DNA of 64,000 nucleotides from Alcaligenes faecalis (GCF_005311025.1 NZ_CP031747.1:3013544-3077543), one strand, 5' to 3'; shown: positions 34,061 to 43,511, counted from the stretch's first letter. Numbers and translations are program-made. Notes: generated by a model from the letters alone, not told the origin.

Positions 34061-37000
34061 ACACCACCTCCCGTCCCGGCTTTACCGACTTGTTCGTTCG
34101 TCGGCCGGTACTTGCCCTGGTGGTCAGCGCCTTGCTCCTGATGTTGGGGCTGTTCTCCTTGGACAAGCTGCCCATCCGGCAGTATCCCCTGCTGGAGAAC
34201 TCCACCATCACGATTACCACCGAGTACCCCGGCGCCTCTGCACAACTGATGCAAGGCTTTGTCACCCAGCCCATCGCCCAGGCTCTGGCCTCGGTGGAAG
34301 GGGTGGATTACCTGTCCTCCAACTCCGTGCAAAGCCGCAGTGTCGTGACCCTGCGCATGGAGCTGAACCGCGACTCTACCCAGGCCCTGACCGAAGTCAT
34401 GAGCAAGGTCAGCCAGGTGCGCTACCGCCTGCCTGAAGGCGCCTATGACCCGGTTGTGGAACGTTCCTCCGGGGACTCCACTGCGGTGGCCTATGTGGGC
34501 TTTTCCACGACGTCAATCTCCATCCCGGAACTGAATGACTATCTGTCCCGCGTGGTGGAGCCCATGTTCTCCACCATTGATGGCGTGGCGAAAATCCAGA
34601 CCTTTGGTGGTCAAAAACTGGCCATGCGACTGTGGCTGGATTCGGATCGCATGGCGGGCTATGGACTGACGGCTGCCGATATTGCCCAGGCTGTGCGTGC
34701 CAACAACTATCAGGCCGCCCCCGGCATGGTCAAAGGCCAGCATGTCTTGAGCAATATTCAGCTCAATTCGGACCTGACCAGCGTGGCCGAATTTCAGGAC
34801 CTGATCGTGCGCGAAGACGGCACCTCGCTGGTTAGACTGCGCGACGTAGGCAAGGTAGAGCTGGGAGCAGCAGCGACGGAAACCAGCGCCCTGATGGATG
34901 GCCTGCCCGCGATTCACCTGGGCTTGTTCCCCACTCCCGGCGGCAACCCCTTGCGGATTGTGGAAGGCATTCGTGATCGCCTCCCAGCCATTGAGGCCAC
35001 CTTGCCTCCCGGCGTGGAAGTGGCCCTGGCTTTTGAAACCGCCCGCTTCATCCAGGCCTCGATTGATGAGGTGCTCAAGACCCTGACCGAAGCCATGATT
35101 ATCGTGGTGCTGGTGATTTATCTGTGTCTGGGTTCTTTCCGCAGCGTGCTGATTCCGCTGGCTACCATTCCCTTGTCCATGTTGGGAGCAGCCGCCTTGA
35201 TGCTGGCCTTTGGTTTCAGCATCAATTTGCTGACCTTGCTGGCCATGGTGCTGGCTATCGGACTGGTAGTGGACGATGCGATTGTGGTGGTTGAAAACGT
35301 ACACCGTCACATTGCCGCCGGACGCTCACCCGTGGTGGCGGCTTTATTGGGCGCACGTGAAGTGGCCGGCCCAGTGATCGCCATGACCCTGACCCTGGCC
35401 GCCGTCTATGCCCCGATTGGGCTGATGGGTGGCCTGACTGGAGCACTGTTCAAAGAGTTTGCCCTGACGCTGGCCGGTGCCGTGCTGGTATCCGGGGTCG
35501 TGGCCTTGACCTTGTCCCCAGTGATGAGTTCCTTGCTACTGCCCTCACAGCAAGATGAAGGTCGCATGGCGCACCTGGCAGAGAGCTTCTTTGGTGGTCT
35601 GTCGGCCCGCTACGGTCGATTGCTGGCCCGCTCCTTGCGCCATCGCTGGATCACGGGCGCCATGGCCTTGCTGGTCTTTATCAGCCTGCCCGTGCTCTAT
35701 CAAATGACGCACAGCGAACTGGCTCCCATTGAAGATCAGGCCAGCGTACTGACAGCCGTGAAAGCTCCGCAAAATGCCAACTTGGCCTATGCCGAGCGCG
35801 ACGGCAAGCTGCTGGATGACACGTATCGTGAAGTGGCCGAAACCGAAAGCACCTGGTTGATTGTGGGGACAGACGGCCCGGCCGCCAGCTTTGGCGGGAT
35901 CAACCTGAAGGACTGGAGCAAGCGCGAGCGCGATGCCAGCGCCGTACAGGGTGAGCTGCAAGGACGTGTCAGCGCGATTCCCGGCAGCAGTATCTTCGCC
36001 TTCCAGCTTGCCCCCTTGCCCGGTTCCAGCGGCGGTCTGCCGGTTCAACTGGTACTACGCAGCCCCGGCGACTACCGTACGGTGTACGACACGATGGAGT
36101 GGGTCAAACAGCAAGCCCGTGAAAGCGGATTGTTCGTCGTGGTAGACAGCGATCTGGACTACAACAAGCCCGTTTCCCGCGTGGAAATTGACCGCAGCAA
36201 AGCGGCCAGCATGGGGATCAGTCTGCGAGATATTGCTGATTCCCTGGCCGTACTGGTGGGCGAGAATTACCTGAACCGCTTTTCGCTGGATGGTCGCTCG
36301 TATGACGTGATTCCACAAAGCCAGCGTGAACTGCGCCTGACGGCTCAAGCACTGACACGTCAGTTTGTACGCAGCGCCAATGGCGAGCTGGTGCCCTTGT
36401 CGGCCATGGTTCAAATCCACAGCGAAGTGGAACCCAACAGCCTGCACCAATTCAACCAGCAAAACTCGGCCACGCTGCAAGCCATTCCAGCACCGGGCGT
36501 AACGCTGGGGCAAGCAGTGGGCTATCTGGACGACATCGCCCGGCAATTGCCCGCAGGCTTTACGCATGACTGGCAATCCGAGTCGCGCCAATTCACCCAG
36601 GAAAGTCAGTCTCTGGTGTGGGCCTTCCTGGCCGCGCTGGTGGTGATTTATCTGGTACTGGCCGCGCAGTACGAAAGCCTGGTGGACCCCATCATCATTC
36701 TGGTGACGGTGCCCTTGTCCCTGTGCGGTGCCCTGCTGCCTTTGGCCCTGGGATTTGGCACGCTCAACATCTACACCCAGATAGGTCTGTTAACGCTGGT
36801 CGGCCTGATCAGTAAACACGGCATTCTGATGGTGGAGTTTGCCAATGAACTGCAATTCAAAGAGGGCCTGAAAAAGCCCGAAGCCATCTTGCAAGCCGCC
36901 CGCATTCGTTTGCGCCCCGTGCTGATGACAACCGGGGCCATGGTCTTTGGTCTAGTGCCTCTGCTGTTTGCCTCCGGTGCGGGTGCTAACAGCCGCTTTG

Positions 37001-37173
37001 GCCTGGGCGTAGTGCTGGTCTCGGGCATGTTGATCGGCACAATATTCACCCTGTTTATCTTGCCGACTTTGTATACCTTGCTGGCGCGTGATCACGCCCA
37101 TCAAGCAGACACCCCGCGGGCGCGCGATTTGGCGCAAGCCCTGCGCCCTTCGACTGGAGAACACTCATCATGA
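34057..37173 (+). CDS. RND efflux pump inner-membrane transporter (MexI/AcrB-type)
   Basis: 1038 residues, HAE-1 family proton-driven drug exporter, usual length. N-terminal segment FVRRPVLALVVSALLLMLG, two large periplasmic loops, proton-relay Asp pair in LVVDDAIVVVENVH (about 407-408) and the matching Lys in GLISKHGILMVEFAN. It overlaps the adaptor (ATGA 34057) and the outer-membrane gene (ATGA 37170). Under SoxR control it probably exports redox-active or aromatic compounds. Confidence 0.95.
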   Translation: MNTTSRPGFTDLFVRRPVLALVVSALLLMLGLFSLDKLPIRQYPLLENSTITITTEYPGASAQLMQGFVTQPIAQALASVEGVDYLSSNSVQSRSVVTLRMELNRDSTQALTEVMSKVSQVRYRLPEGAYDPVVERSSGDSTAVAYVGFSTTSISIPELNDYLSRVVEPMFSTIDGVAKIQTFGGQKLAMRLWLDSDRMAGYGLTAADIAQAVRANNYQAAPGMVKGQHVLSNIQLNSDLTSVAEFQDLIVREDGTSLVRLRDVGKVELGAAATETSALMDGLPAIHLGLFPTPGGNPLRIVEGIRDRLPAIEATLPPGVEVALAFETARFIQASIDEVLKTLTEAMIIVVLVIYLCLGSFRSVLIPLATIPLSMLGAAALMLAFGFSINLLTLLAMVLAIGLVVDDAIVVVENVHRHIAAGRSPVVAALLGAREVAGPVIAMTLTLAAVYAPIGLMGGLTGALFKEFALTLAGAVLVSGVVALTLSPVMSSLLLPSQQDEGRMAHLAESFFGGLSARYGRLLARSLRHRWITGAMALLVFISLPVLYQMTHSELAPIEDQASVLTAVKAPQNANLAYAERDGKLLDDTYREVAETESTWLIVGTDGPAASFGGINLKDWSKRERDASAVQGELQGRVSAIPGSSIFAFQLAPLPGSSGGLPVQLVLRSPGDYRTVYDTMEWVKQQARESGLFVVVDSDLDYNKPVSRVEIDRSKAASMGISLRDIADSLAVLVGENYLNRFSLDGRSYDVIPQSQRELRLTAQALTRQFVRSANGELVPLSAMVQIHSEVEPNSLHQFNQQNSATLQAIPAPGVTLGQAVGYLDDIARQLPAGFTHDWQSESRQFTQESQSLVWAFLAALVVIYLVLAAQYESLVDPIIILVTVPLSLCGALLPLALGFGTLNIYTQIGLLTLVGLISKHGILMVEFANELQFKEGLKKPEAILQAARIRLRPVLMTTGAMVFGLVPLLFASGAGANSRFGLGVVLVSGMLIGTIFTLFILPTLYTLLARDHAHQADTPRARDLAQALRPSTGEHSS

Positions 37174-38603
37174 CGCCACAACTATCAAACAGGCTAGCGC
37201 CTGTGGCGCGTGCTCTGCGACTGGTGATCCCCAGCCTGATCCTGAGCGGTTGCGCTGTGGGGCTGGACACCTCCATTCCCACCGCTCCAAGCTTGGCCGA
37301 CACCAACTGGAACAGCCAGTTCGCTCAGGCCACCGAGCAACGCGAAAACTGGTGGACCTTGCTGCAAGACCCGCAGCTGGACGCCTTGATTGCCAAGGCC
37401 CTGGATCACAACCTGGATATTGCCCAGGCACAGGCCCGCTGGCGGGCCTCCCGCGCCCTGATCGACGAGCGCCAACACGACCGTCTACCCGCCATCACGG
37501 CCCACGCCAGCTATAACCGTAGCGGCTCACAGTTTGCCGCGCCCGACGGCTCCATTGATCACGGTATTACCGAGAACTGGCGCCTGGGCATGCAGGCCAC
37601 TTGGGAGATCGATCTGTTGGGTCGTCTGGAGCAACTGGCCCGTTCTGCACAGGCTCGCAGCGAGGCCAGCGCAGACCAACTGGACCTGACTCGCCAGGCT
37701 ATCGCGGCTGAACTGGCACGCCAATACGTGCAAGCCCAAGGTTTGCAACGGCAACTGGCTCTGGCTGAGGATGACGTACGCAGCTGGGAACATACGATCA
37801 GGCTGGTGCAGGCTGGCGTCTCGCTGGGTCGGGAATTGCCGGAGAATCTGGACAATGCCCAGGCTGGTCTGGAGCGCGCCAAAACCCTGGTGCCCCAACT
37901 GCGCAGCGACCTGGAACTGGCTCGTTTGCGCATCCAGGTACTAAGCGGCGGGCAAGCCGGGAGCATTGATACGCCATTGCCCAGCGCCAAGGCACCCTTG
38001 GCCGCTTCCTTGCCGTTAGGCGATGTGAACGCCATGCTGTTCAACCGGCCTGACGTACGCGCCGCCCGGCAAGAAATCCTGGCCAGCTCGCACGAAGTGG
38101 CCGCCGCCACCGCCGAGCTGTACCCCCGCCTGGATCTGGCTGGCTTTATTGGCTTTTTTGCTTTGCGAGGTAGCGACCTGGGCCATGCTGCCCGTGCCTT
38201 TGATGTTTCACCTGCCATGCAATGGCCTGCCCTGCGCCTGGGCCATGCCAAAGCGCGCTTGCGTGGCATGGAGGCGGTGGCCGATGAATCACGCCTGCAC
38301 TATCAACAAGTGCTGTTGCAAGCTCAGGAAGAAATTCAGGGCTCTTTGCAAAGGCTGACTCAACATCAGGAAAGCCTGCTTAGCCTGACTCGGGCGGCGT
38401 CACATCTGGAAAATGCCCATGAGCGTGCCTTGACGCGTTATGAAGTGGGAGCCGGTGCCTATCAGCAAGTGCTGGAAAATCAGCGCAGCCTGAACCAGAC
38501 CCGGCAAGAACTGGCAATAGCGGAAACCGGCTCGTACCTGAATGTAATTGCCTTGTATCAGGCCTTGGGTTGGGGAGTGGCGACACCAAGCTCCACTGAG
38601 TAA
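37170..38603 (+). CDS. Outer-membrane channel lipoprotein of the RND system (OpmD-like)
   Basis: 477 residues, NodT-family outer-membrane factor. Signal peptide with lipobox LSGC (Cys about 27), two OEP repeats, and DLLGRLEQLARSAQARSEA. Completes the tripartite pump encoded upstream with overlapping ATGA. It ends 2 bp from the stop of the convergent gene at 38606, with no terminator between. Confidence 0.92.
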   Translation: MTPQLSNRLAPVARALRLVIPSLILSGCAVGLDTSIPTAPSLADTNWNSQFAQATEQRENWWTLLQDPQLDALIAKALDHNLDIAQAQARWRASRALIDERQHDRLPAITAHASYNRSGSQFAAPDGSIDHGITENWRLGMQATWEIDLLGRLEQLARSAQARSEASADQLDLTRQAIAAELARQYVQAQGLQRQLALAEDDVRSWEHTIRLVQAGVSLGRELPENLDNAQAGLERAKTLVPQLRSDLELARLRIQVLSGGQAGSIDTPLPSAKAPLAASLPLGDVNAMLFNRPDVRAARQEILASSHEVAAATAELYPRLDLAGFIGFFALRGSDLGHAARAFDVSPAMQWPALRLGHAKARLRGMEAVADESRLHYQQVLLQAQEEIQGSLQRLTQHQESLLSLTRAASHLENAHERALTRYEVGAGAYQQVLENQRSLNQTRQELAIAETGSYLNVIALYQALGWGVATPSSTE

Positions 38604-38605
38604 CT

Positions 38606-39034
38606 TCAAGCTTGATCGGATTGGGGGTGGTCTGTCTCGAAGATAGGCCGCCCCTTTTCTATTTGTGCATCCGTCTGTTGCAAAAACTCGGATAGATTCG
38701 CAATCTTGCTTTGCATTAGCCGATCCAGCAGCTTTCCGCCAAACCACAACAAGGCGCAGCAGAAAAACGTAATCGGCAATACATACCAACGCAGCCAGAC
38801 CGATGCATCCAGCAACCAGCCAAGCGCGGTAAAAATCACCACTAAAGTGCAGGCAATCCAATTATTGCGTTTGGCCTTGAGCAAGAATTTCCTCAAATCC
38901 AGGTGGCCACGGTTCAGAGTCTCTAATTGCTCGTAAAGCTGATCGCGGTCTTTTTGCAGTTGAACCCAGGCAGCGCGCTGCTCTGATGTCACCGCAAGGG
39001 CAGACCGGGGCTGTTCATATTCCTGATGGCTCAT
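38606..39034 (-). CDS. Hypothetical two-helix membrane protein
   Basis: 142 residues, not recognised. A charged N-terminal helix region (about 20-52), two membrane segments (about 59-75 and 82-100, with WLLDASVWLRWYVLPITFFCCALLWFGG) and a charged C-terminal helix. No catalytic motif. It lies between the RND operon and the amide-sensing operon and does not obviously belong to either. The 170 bp upstream to 39204 contain no gene I can support. Confidence 0.6.
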   Translation of the reverse strand: MSHQEYEQPRSALAVTSEQRAAWVQLQKDRDQLYEQLETLNRGHLDLRKFLLKAKRNNWIACTLVVIFTALGWLLDASVWLRWYVLPITFFCCALLWFGGKLLDRLMQSKIANLSEFLQQTDAQIEKGRPIFETDHPQSDQA

Positions 39035-39184
39035 TATCTCTACGCTGCAGCAGCGGCGTACTCTGGAAAATCGCTATTGTAGGAGGAATGAAAACGGGTA
39101 GTGTTTCTGCCTTTTTCTCTTTACCAAGCAAGCCTATGCCTACCACTTCAATCACGCGCCTGCTCTAGCCAGCCACCGCAGCTC

Positions 39185-39206
39185 AGCCAGGCCAAAACGC
39201 CTGGCT
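39185..39206. other. Stem-loop at the end of amiR
   Basis: AGCCAGGC (39185-39192) pairs with GCCTGGCT (39199-39206) around CAAAAC, overlapping the amiR stop codon. It is a stable 3'-end hairpin without a U-run. Confidence 0.4.
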
Positions 39207-39894
39207 AGTTCCCCAGCAAGGACGAACCTTTTTGCCCCAGGGACAGCACTTCACTGGCATTCACAATGGCAATCGAAATATCCTCAATCGTGCTGCGCTT
39301 GTTCATGGCCTGCTCACGAATCAAATCGTAGGCCTGGTCCTCGGACACCTGATGGGTACGCATCAAGATCGTCTTGGCTTGCGCCACATGCCGCTGCCCC
39401 ATCAGTTTGGTTTGCAGCTTGCTGATCAGCCGACGTTGCTGGCGCAGTTCTTTATGGTATTTACGTGCCAGCACCACCGTGGACAACAAGCCAAAAGAGC
39501 GTATGGGCGAAGGCAGGATCGCCTGAATATTCAAATCCAGCACGGCCGACACTATCGTGGGATTTTCATAATTGACCACGGCAATAATCGTGGGTGCTTC
39601 CTCCTCGCAGACCCAATCCAGGCGCAGGTGCAAAAGATCAGGCTGCACGGCCAGAAACACCAGATCCGTTCCTGAAGGCAGGTTTTGCGTGGGCGGCCAG
39701 ATCGTCTGGACCGAACACCCGATACGCTGCAGTTGCTGGGTCAGCAAGCGGCCATCGCTATCGTCCGGATGCATGACCACCATCGTCAATTGCCGCAGTT
39801 CCTTGAGCTGCGGCGAGGTGGCATGCGGAAAACGATTCCGCACTCGCAAAGGCTTGTTTGCCGGCTCATCACCGTAGGAAGAGGAGTTGGCCAC
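39205..39894 (-). CDS. amiR: ANTAR-domain antiterminator, AmiR/NasT type
   Basis: 229 residues: a degenerate receiver-like domain (about 35-135), a linking helix (RKYHKELRQQRRLISKLQTK) and a C-terminal ANTAR three-helix domain (KTILMRTHQVSEDQAYDLIREQAMNKRSTIEDISIAIV). AmiR binds nascent RNA and prevents termination; AmiC holds it inactive until an amide binds. It lies 3 bp after amiC. A leader with a strong terminator precedes this operon and could be its target. Confidence 0.9.
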   Translation of the reverse strand: MANSSSYGDEPANKPLRVRNRFPHATSPQLKELRQLTMVVMHPDDSDGRLLTQQLQRIGCSVQTIWPPTQNLPSGTDLVFLAVQPDLLHLRLDWVCEEEAPTIIAVVNYENPTIVSAVLDLNIQAILPSPIRSFGLLSTVVLARKYHKELRQQRRLISKLQTKLMGQRHVAQAKTILMRTHQVSEDQAYDLIREQAMNKRSTIEDISIAIVNASEVLSLGQKGSSLLGN

Positions 39895-39897
39895 GCT

Positions 39898-41052
39898 TTA
39901 TGTCTCCAAAGTATCCAGCTTGGCAGTCCAGTCGCCCAAGGAATGGGTAACCAGATACGGGTCGGGCGAGACCGGGCGCGTTGCCTGGCGCACAATCGCA
40001 AACTCGCCGTCGGCATTGATGCGGCCAATCCGTGGATAAAGCCAAGTATGGTGATTATTGGGATCGATCTTGATCCGCCCCTGAGGTGCATCCAGTTCAC
40101 TGCCCAGCAGGTAGGGCAGCAGATCTCCGATCGCATCACTGGCGGATTGTCGATACGCATTGGCGAACAAATGCATCTGTGAATAGGCAGCTTCCCAGCA
40201 CAGATTAGGGTGGCAGTCGGCCCCAAAGCGCTTGCGCAAACTGGCCAGACAACGCGCATTGACCTCCGACTCGATGGACTGAAAATACGGTGCGGCGGTG
40301 AAGTGTCCACAGGCAATTTCCGCGCCCATCTGGGCAATCTCGGCCTCGGAGGTCGTCAAACTGGCAATGGGCATGGTTTGCGGATTAAAGCCCGCATTGG
40401 CATAAGCACGATACAGATTGGCAGTGGAGTCCCCCACCACGGTGGAGAAAATAAAGTCCGGCTGTTTCTGGCGTATGTCTTCCATGATCAGGCTGTAATC
40501 GCTCTCGCTGGCATCCAATGGCAGATAGTGTTCGCCCAGCACTTTGCTATCGGGATGCTGCATGACCAGCTCGCGCATGATGCGATTGGACTCATAGGGG
40601 TAGATATAGTCCGAGCCAATCATGTAGACCCGCGCGCCAAAATTGCTGGTCATGAAATGCGCCAGCTGCACACTGTTCTGATTGGGCGCCGCGCCGGTAT
40701 AAATCACATTGCCCGAAAACTCGAAACCTTCGTACAGGGTGGGATAGAACAGCAGCTTGTTCCACTTCTCCACAATCGGGATCACGGCCTTGCGGCTGCT
40801 GGACATATAACAGCCAAAGATCACATTGACGCGGTCCTGCACAATCAGCCGCTCGGCCTGTTCAGCGTAGCAAGCGGGCCTGGACGCCGGGTCGTAGCAC
40901 ACCGCCACCAGTTCACGCCCCAGCAGGCCACCGGCCTCGTTGATTTCCTCAATCGCCAGTTTGGTGCCCTGCCATTGCGACTGACCAATGGTAGAGGTCA
41001 TGCCGGTTGCGGAATAAAGAACGCCGACGCGTACGGGTTCGTTGTGAGCCAA
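39898..41052 (-). CDS. amiC: AmiC-type amide sensor (periplasmic-binding-protein fold)
   Basis: 384 residues, ligand sensor of the Leu/Ile/Val-binding fold, lacking a signal peptide. Close to P. aeruginosa AmiC: VGVLYSATG, FGCYMSSSRKAVIPIVEKW, YPTLYEGFEFSGNVIYTGAAPNQNS, SDYIYPYESNRIMRE, ASLTTSEAE, DAPQGRI. I prefer TTG 41052 because AGGAG lies 6 nt before it and the length then equals AmiC; an in-frame ATG at 41073 contains that ribosome site downstream of itself. It partners AmiR in the next gene. The ligand is presumably a short amide, urea or related compound. Confidence 0.9.
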   Translation of the reverse strand: MAHNEPVRVGVLYSATGMTSTIGQSQWQGTKLAIEEINEAGGLLGRELVAVCYDPASRPACYAEQAERLIVQDRVNVIFGCYMSSSRKAVIPIVEKWNKLLFYPTLYEGFEFSGNVIYTGAAPNQNSVQLAHFMTSNFGARVYMIGSDYIYPYESNRIMRELVMQHPDSKVLGEHYLPLDASESDYSLIMEDIRQKQPDFIFSTVVGDSTANLYRAYANAGFNPQTMPIASLTTSEAEIAQMGAEIACGHFTAAPYFQSIESEVNARCLASLRKRFGADCHPNLCWEAAYSQMHLFANAYRQSASDAIGDLLPYLLGSELDAPQGRIKIDPNNHHTWLYPRIGRINADGEFAIVRQATRPVSPDPYLVTHSLGDWTAKLDTLET

Positions 41053-41183
41053 AGTCCATCTCCTGTCTAGCATGGTAGGGGCGCAGGTCGACGGACCTGC
41101 CGGTAAACACTACGAGCGAGCATCAGGTTACTCCAAAAAACTGCATTACTCTGGCCCCCACCACGCTTGCACTCCTATGAAAA

Positions 41184-41666
41184 CTACCAGGCATCCATCA
41201 TGATCAGGGTGCCGGGCAACCAGCAGGTCAAGGCCCCGATCAAGACGGTATACGCAGGCAAGATACGCAAGGACCGTCCCAACCCCAAGGCCAGGAAAAA
41301 CAGAAACCACAGGCTGGACCACAAGAGCCACATGGCGATCAAACGCGGATCGCTGGCAGACCCGGCAAAGGCCAGTGCGCTGATGGCAACGAACAGGCAA
41401 TACCAGCCAAAGCCCACTCCTTTCAACCCATACCACTGCACCACAGCCAGATACAGATAGGTGAAGGCAAACAGCAGCCCACCAGCAACGGCAAAGTAAT
41501 CCGCCATTTGCTCGCCGCGCTGCAAGCCCAGCAAATTGATGAACAGGGCCAACAGCCCCACCAGCAAGTTAAAGGGGGCCAGGTCCCGACTTTCAATACG
41601 TCCAGTCAAACCCACGCCATTCACAATCAGCACAGCCCCAATAAAGAAAAGCGCAACACCCAACAT
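41184..41666 (-). CDS. amiS: AmiS/UreI-family amide or urea channel
   Basis: 160 residues, six membrane segments, AmiS/UreI family: starts MLGVALFFIGAVLIVNGVG, with FAFTYLYLAVVQWYGL and LPGTLIMMDAW at the end. It lets short amides or urea enter. ATG 41666 follows GGAGG at 9 nt. First gene of amiS-amiC-amiR; no amidase (amiE) or urease is found in the window. The 131-bp gap to amiC holds a small hairpin only. Confidence 0.88.
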   Translation of the reverse strand: MLGVALFFIGAVLIVNGVGLTGRIESRDLAPFNLLVGLLALFINLLGLQRGEQMADYFAVAGGLLFAFTYLYLAVVQWYGLKGVGFGWYCLFVAISALAFAGSASDPRLIAMWLLWSSLWFLFFLALGLGRSLRILPAYTVLIGALTCWLPGTLIMMDAW

Positions 41667-41825
41667 GGCATAAGCCTCCAAAACAAGGTGACGATTCCGG
41701 CCTGGCTGGCGTCAGATCTTGCTGACGCTGCGTGAGCTCTGTGTATCGCGATGGCATCGTGCCGCGAAGCAAGGTTCCAGATAGTTCGCAACCTAACTAC
41801 GAGGTCGGATTTATTTCAGGCAAAC

Positions 41826-41872
41826 AAAAAGGCCCAGACCGGTTCAAGCATTGAACCGGTCTGGGCCTTTTT
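41826..41872. terminator. Perfect 22-bp-stem bidirectional terminator in the amiS leader
   Basis: AAAAAGGCCCAGACC... (41826-41847) pairs perfectly with 41851-41872 around a 3-nt loop, with A-run and T-run at the ends, so it ends transcription either way. It lies between divergent genes (amiS and the EamA exporter), where no terminator is needed unless it sits in a leader. About 160 bp before amiS, it fits an AmiR-controlled terminator. Upstream on the minus strand are small hairpins (41978-41995, 41966-41979, 41933-41947). Their loops do not clearly carry the A1/G4 pattern of known ANTAR targets. Confidence 0.8.
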
Positions 41873-42077
41873 GCCCGGCATCGGCGCTGGCAGCATTGGC
41901 AGCGGATGTCGTATCTATTTGGAAATGTCGCAGCGATCTGAAATCGCGATCGGTGCAATTCTTACATAGCCCGGACTATCGCCTGTACTAGCGATTACCC
42001 TAGCGGCTGATGATTGGCGTGCTGAATATATTTTGTGCTACAGTACTTCATCGATTTAACGATCTGATTCTTATTTC

Positions 42078-42257
42078 ATGAACCGCCCCGCATCCTCTTT
42101 GCCAAGCACTCTGCCCCTGTCGCGGGCCGCGTCGCTGCGGGCGGGCTCCCCTCCATCTGTCTTGCTGTTGACTGTCGTCGCCCCAGGCGTCGTCAATCAA
42201 GCCGCAGTCGTGTCCGACGTCGTCGTCGACACACGCGTCTACAGCGTCTGCTCCTAA
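42078..42257 (+). CDS. Val-rich 59-residue mini-ORF, possible leader peptide
   Basis: ATG 42078 to TAA 42257, 87 bp before the EamA gene. The second half is strikingly rich in Val, mostly GTC codons (TVVAPGVV, AAVVSDVVVDTRVYSV), like ivbL/ilv attenuation peptides. The ribosome site is weak and I see no clear terminator after it: a GCGC...GCGC hairpin (42279-42293) lacks a U-run. Either a regulatory leader sensing branched-chain amino acids or a chance frame. Confidence 0.35.
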   Translation: MNRPASSLPSTLPLSRAASLRAGSPPSVLLLTVVAPGVVNQAAVVSDVVVDTRVYSVCS

Positions 42258-42343
42258 GACCTCTTTTTCTTTTCCTGCGCCATTGATGCGCCTGGAATGT
42301 CTTTGCAGACAAACCTAATTTATTTAGACAGATAAAGAACATC

Positions 42344-43204
42344 ATGATTTCTTCTTCTCGCGCCCAAGCGGGTGCTATTGCCTTGTTCGTGCTGCTTTGG
42401 GGCAGCGCGGGTATTTTCACGCGTATCGGTCTGGATCATGGCTCGGTTATGGCCATGCTGATCCTGCGTTTTGCCATCGCCCTACCTATGGTGATCATGC
42501 TGGGGCACTTCAATGGCGGCTGGCTGCCGCCCAAAGGGCAACGTCTGCTGCCAGCTATCAGCGGTTTGCTGATGATCGGGCTGTATTCGTTTTTCTATTT
42601 TGAAACCCTGGCTCAAGGAATCACGCCGGGTCTGCTGGCGACGATCCTGGGTGTGCAGCCGATTCTGACCTTGGCTTTGACCGAGCGGCGTTTTTCTTTG
42701 AGCCGTGTGGCCGGTTTGGCACTATCGCTGACAGGGCTGATTCTGGTGGTGTATCAAAGCCTGATTGTCAGCCGTTTGTCCGTGATGGGTCTGGTATTTG
42801 CAATTGCTGCTTTGTTGAGCATCACTGTGGGGACCATTGTTCAAAAGCGTCAGCCCGTGGGGGCGTTGCAAGGAATGCCTTTGCAGTATTCCTTGTCTCT
42901 GGGCTTGTTTATTCTTGCGTCCCTGGGTTTGGGACAAGAAATCCGCTGGGAGAACACATTGGGCTTTTGGGGGCCGGTGGTCTGGCTTGGTCTGGTGATT
43001 TCCGTGCTGGCCCAGTTGCTGCTGTATCGCATGATTCGCAGCGGGAATCTGGTCAACGTTACTAGCCTGTTTTATCTGGTTCCTGTGGTGACAGCCGGGC
43101 TGGATTTCCTGATTCTAGGGAATACCTTGGCGGCTCGCGCTGGGTTGGGACTGGTGGCTATCTTGGCGGGTCTTTGGCTGACGTTACGGAAGAAAGCGGC
43201 GTAA
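42344..43204 (+). CDS. EamA/DMT-family exporter
   Basis: 286 residues with ten membrane segments in two EamA repeats (about 8-135 and 147-280). Starts with LWGSAGIFTRIGLDHGSVMAMLILRFAIALPMV, typical of metabolite exporters in the drug/metabolite superfamily. The substrate cannot be told from sequence; a Val-rich mini-ORF upstream hints at amino acids. No ribosome site of note. Its 3' flank carries a hairpin and the first of the large palindromic elements. Confidence 0.8.
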   Translation: MISSSRAQAGAIALFVLLWGSAGIFTRIGLDHGSVMAMLILRFAIALPMVIMLGHFNGGWLPPKGQRLLPAISGLLMIGLYSFFYFETLAQGITPGLLATILGVQPILTLALTERRFSLSRVAGLALSLTGLILVVYQSLIVSRLSVMGLVFAIAALLSITVGTIVQKRQPVGALQGMPLQYSLSLGLFILASLGLGQEIRWENTLGFWGPVVWLGLVISVLAQLLLYRMIRSGNLVNVTSLFYLVPVVTAGLDFLILGNTLAARAGLGLVAILAGLWLTLRKKAA

Positions 43205-43225
43205 GTCTGCCTGTATAGGTGGGGA

Positions 43226-43275
43226 TTCACGGAGAGTGAAATCGGTCTTTGAATGATGAGATCGGTCTCCGTGAA
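43226..43275. other. Hairpin 22 bp after the EamA gene
   Basis: TTCACGGAGA (43226-43235) pairs with TCTCCGTGAA (43266-43275) around 30 nt that include two copies of ATCGGTCT. The right arm (GTGAA, 43271-43275) is also the left edge of palindromic element A, so two foldings compete. Confidence 0.5.
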
Positions 43276-43511
43276 GCCACCACTTGGGGCCCTCTGCAGG
43301 GATTGGGCTGAGCACTTGCCGGTGCTGCGCACCGGTACCCTTGTCAGGAGATAGCTACGGGCGCACCCTGAACTCCCGGGGTGGTTCGTCCCCCGGACGA
43401 ACCACAAGCGCCCCGGTCAAACAACAGGGCGCTTGCATCCCTACGCTATCTCCTGACCGCGGCAAGTACTCTGATCCGCCCAATCCCTGCAGAGGGCCCC
43501 AAGTGGTTCAC
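43271..43511 (-). repeat. Large covarying palindromic element, copy A (minus orientation)
   Basis: 241-bp nested palindrome. Outer arms of 28 bp (43281-43308 with 43481-43508 approximately) are perfectly complementary. Inside are a second stem (GTCAGGAGATAG with CTATCTCCTGAC), a hairpin GTGGTTCGTCC-GGG-GGACGAACCAC and a hairpin CCGGTGC-GCA-GCACCGG (in the element's own orientation). Conserved between copies are CTTGCCGC, GGGATGCAAGC, GCTTGTG, GTCCGGGGGAC and CGGCAAGT. The stems differ from copies B and C by paired changes. Confidence 0.85.

Noticed and set aside
39205..42343. Amidase gene (amiE) accompanying amiSCR
   Set aside because: No frame in or around the operon has amidase or nitrilase motifs; the gap upstream of amiS holds only a leader and the mini-ORF.
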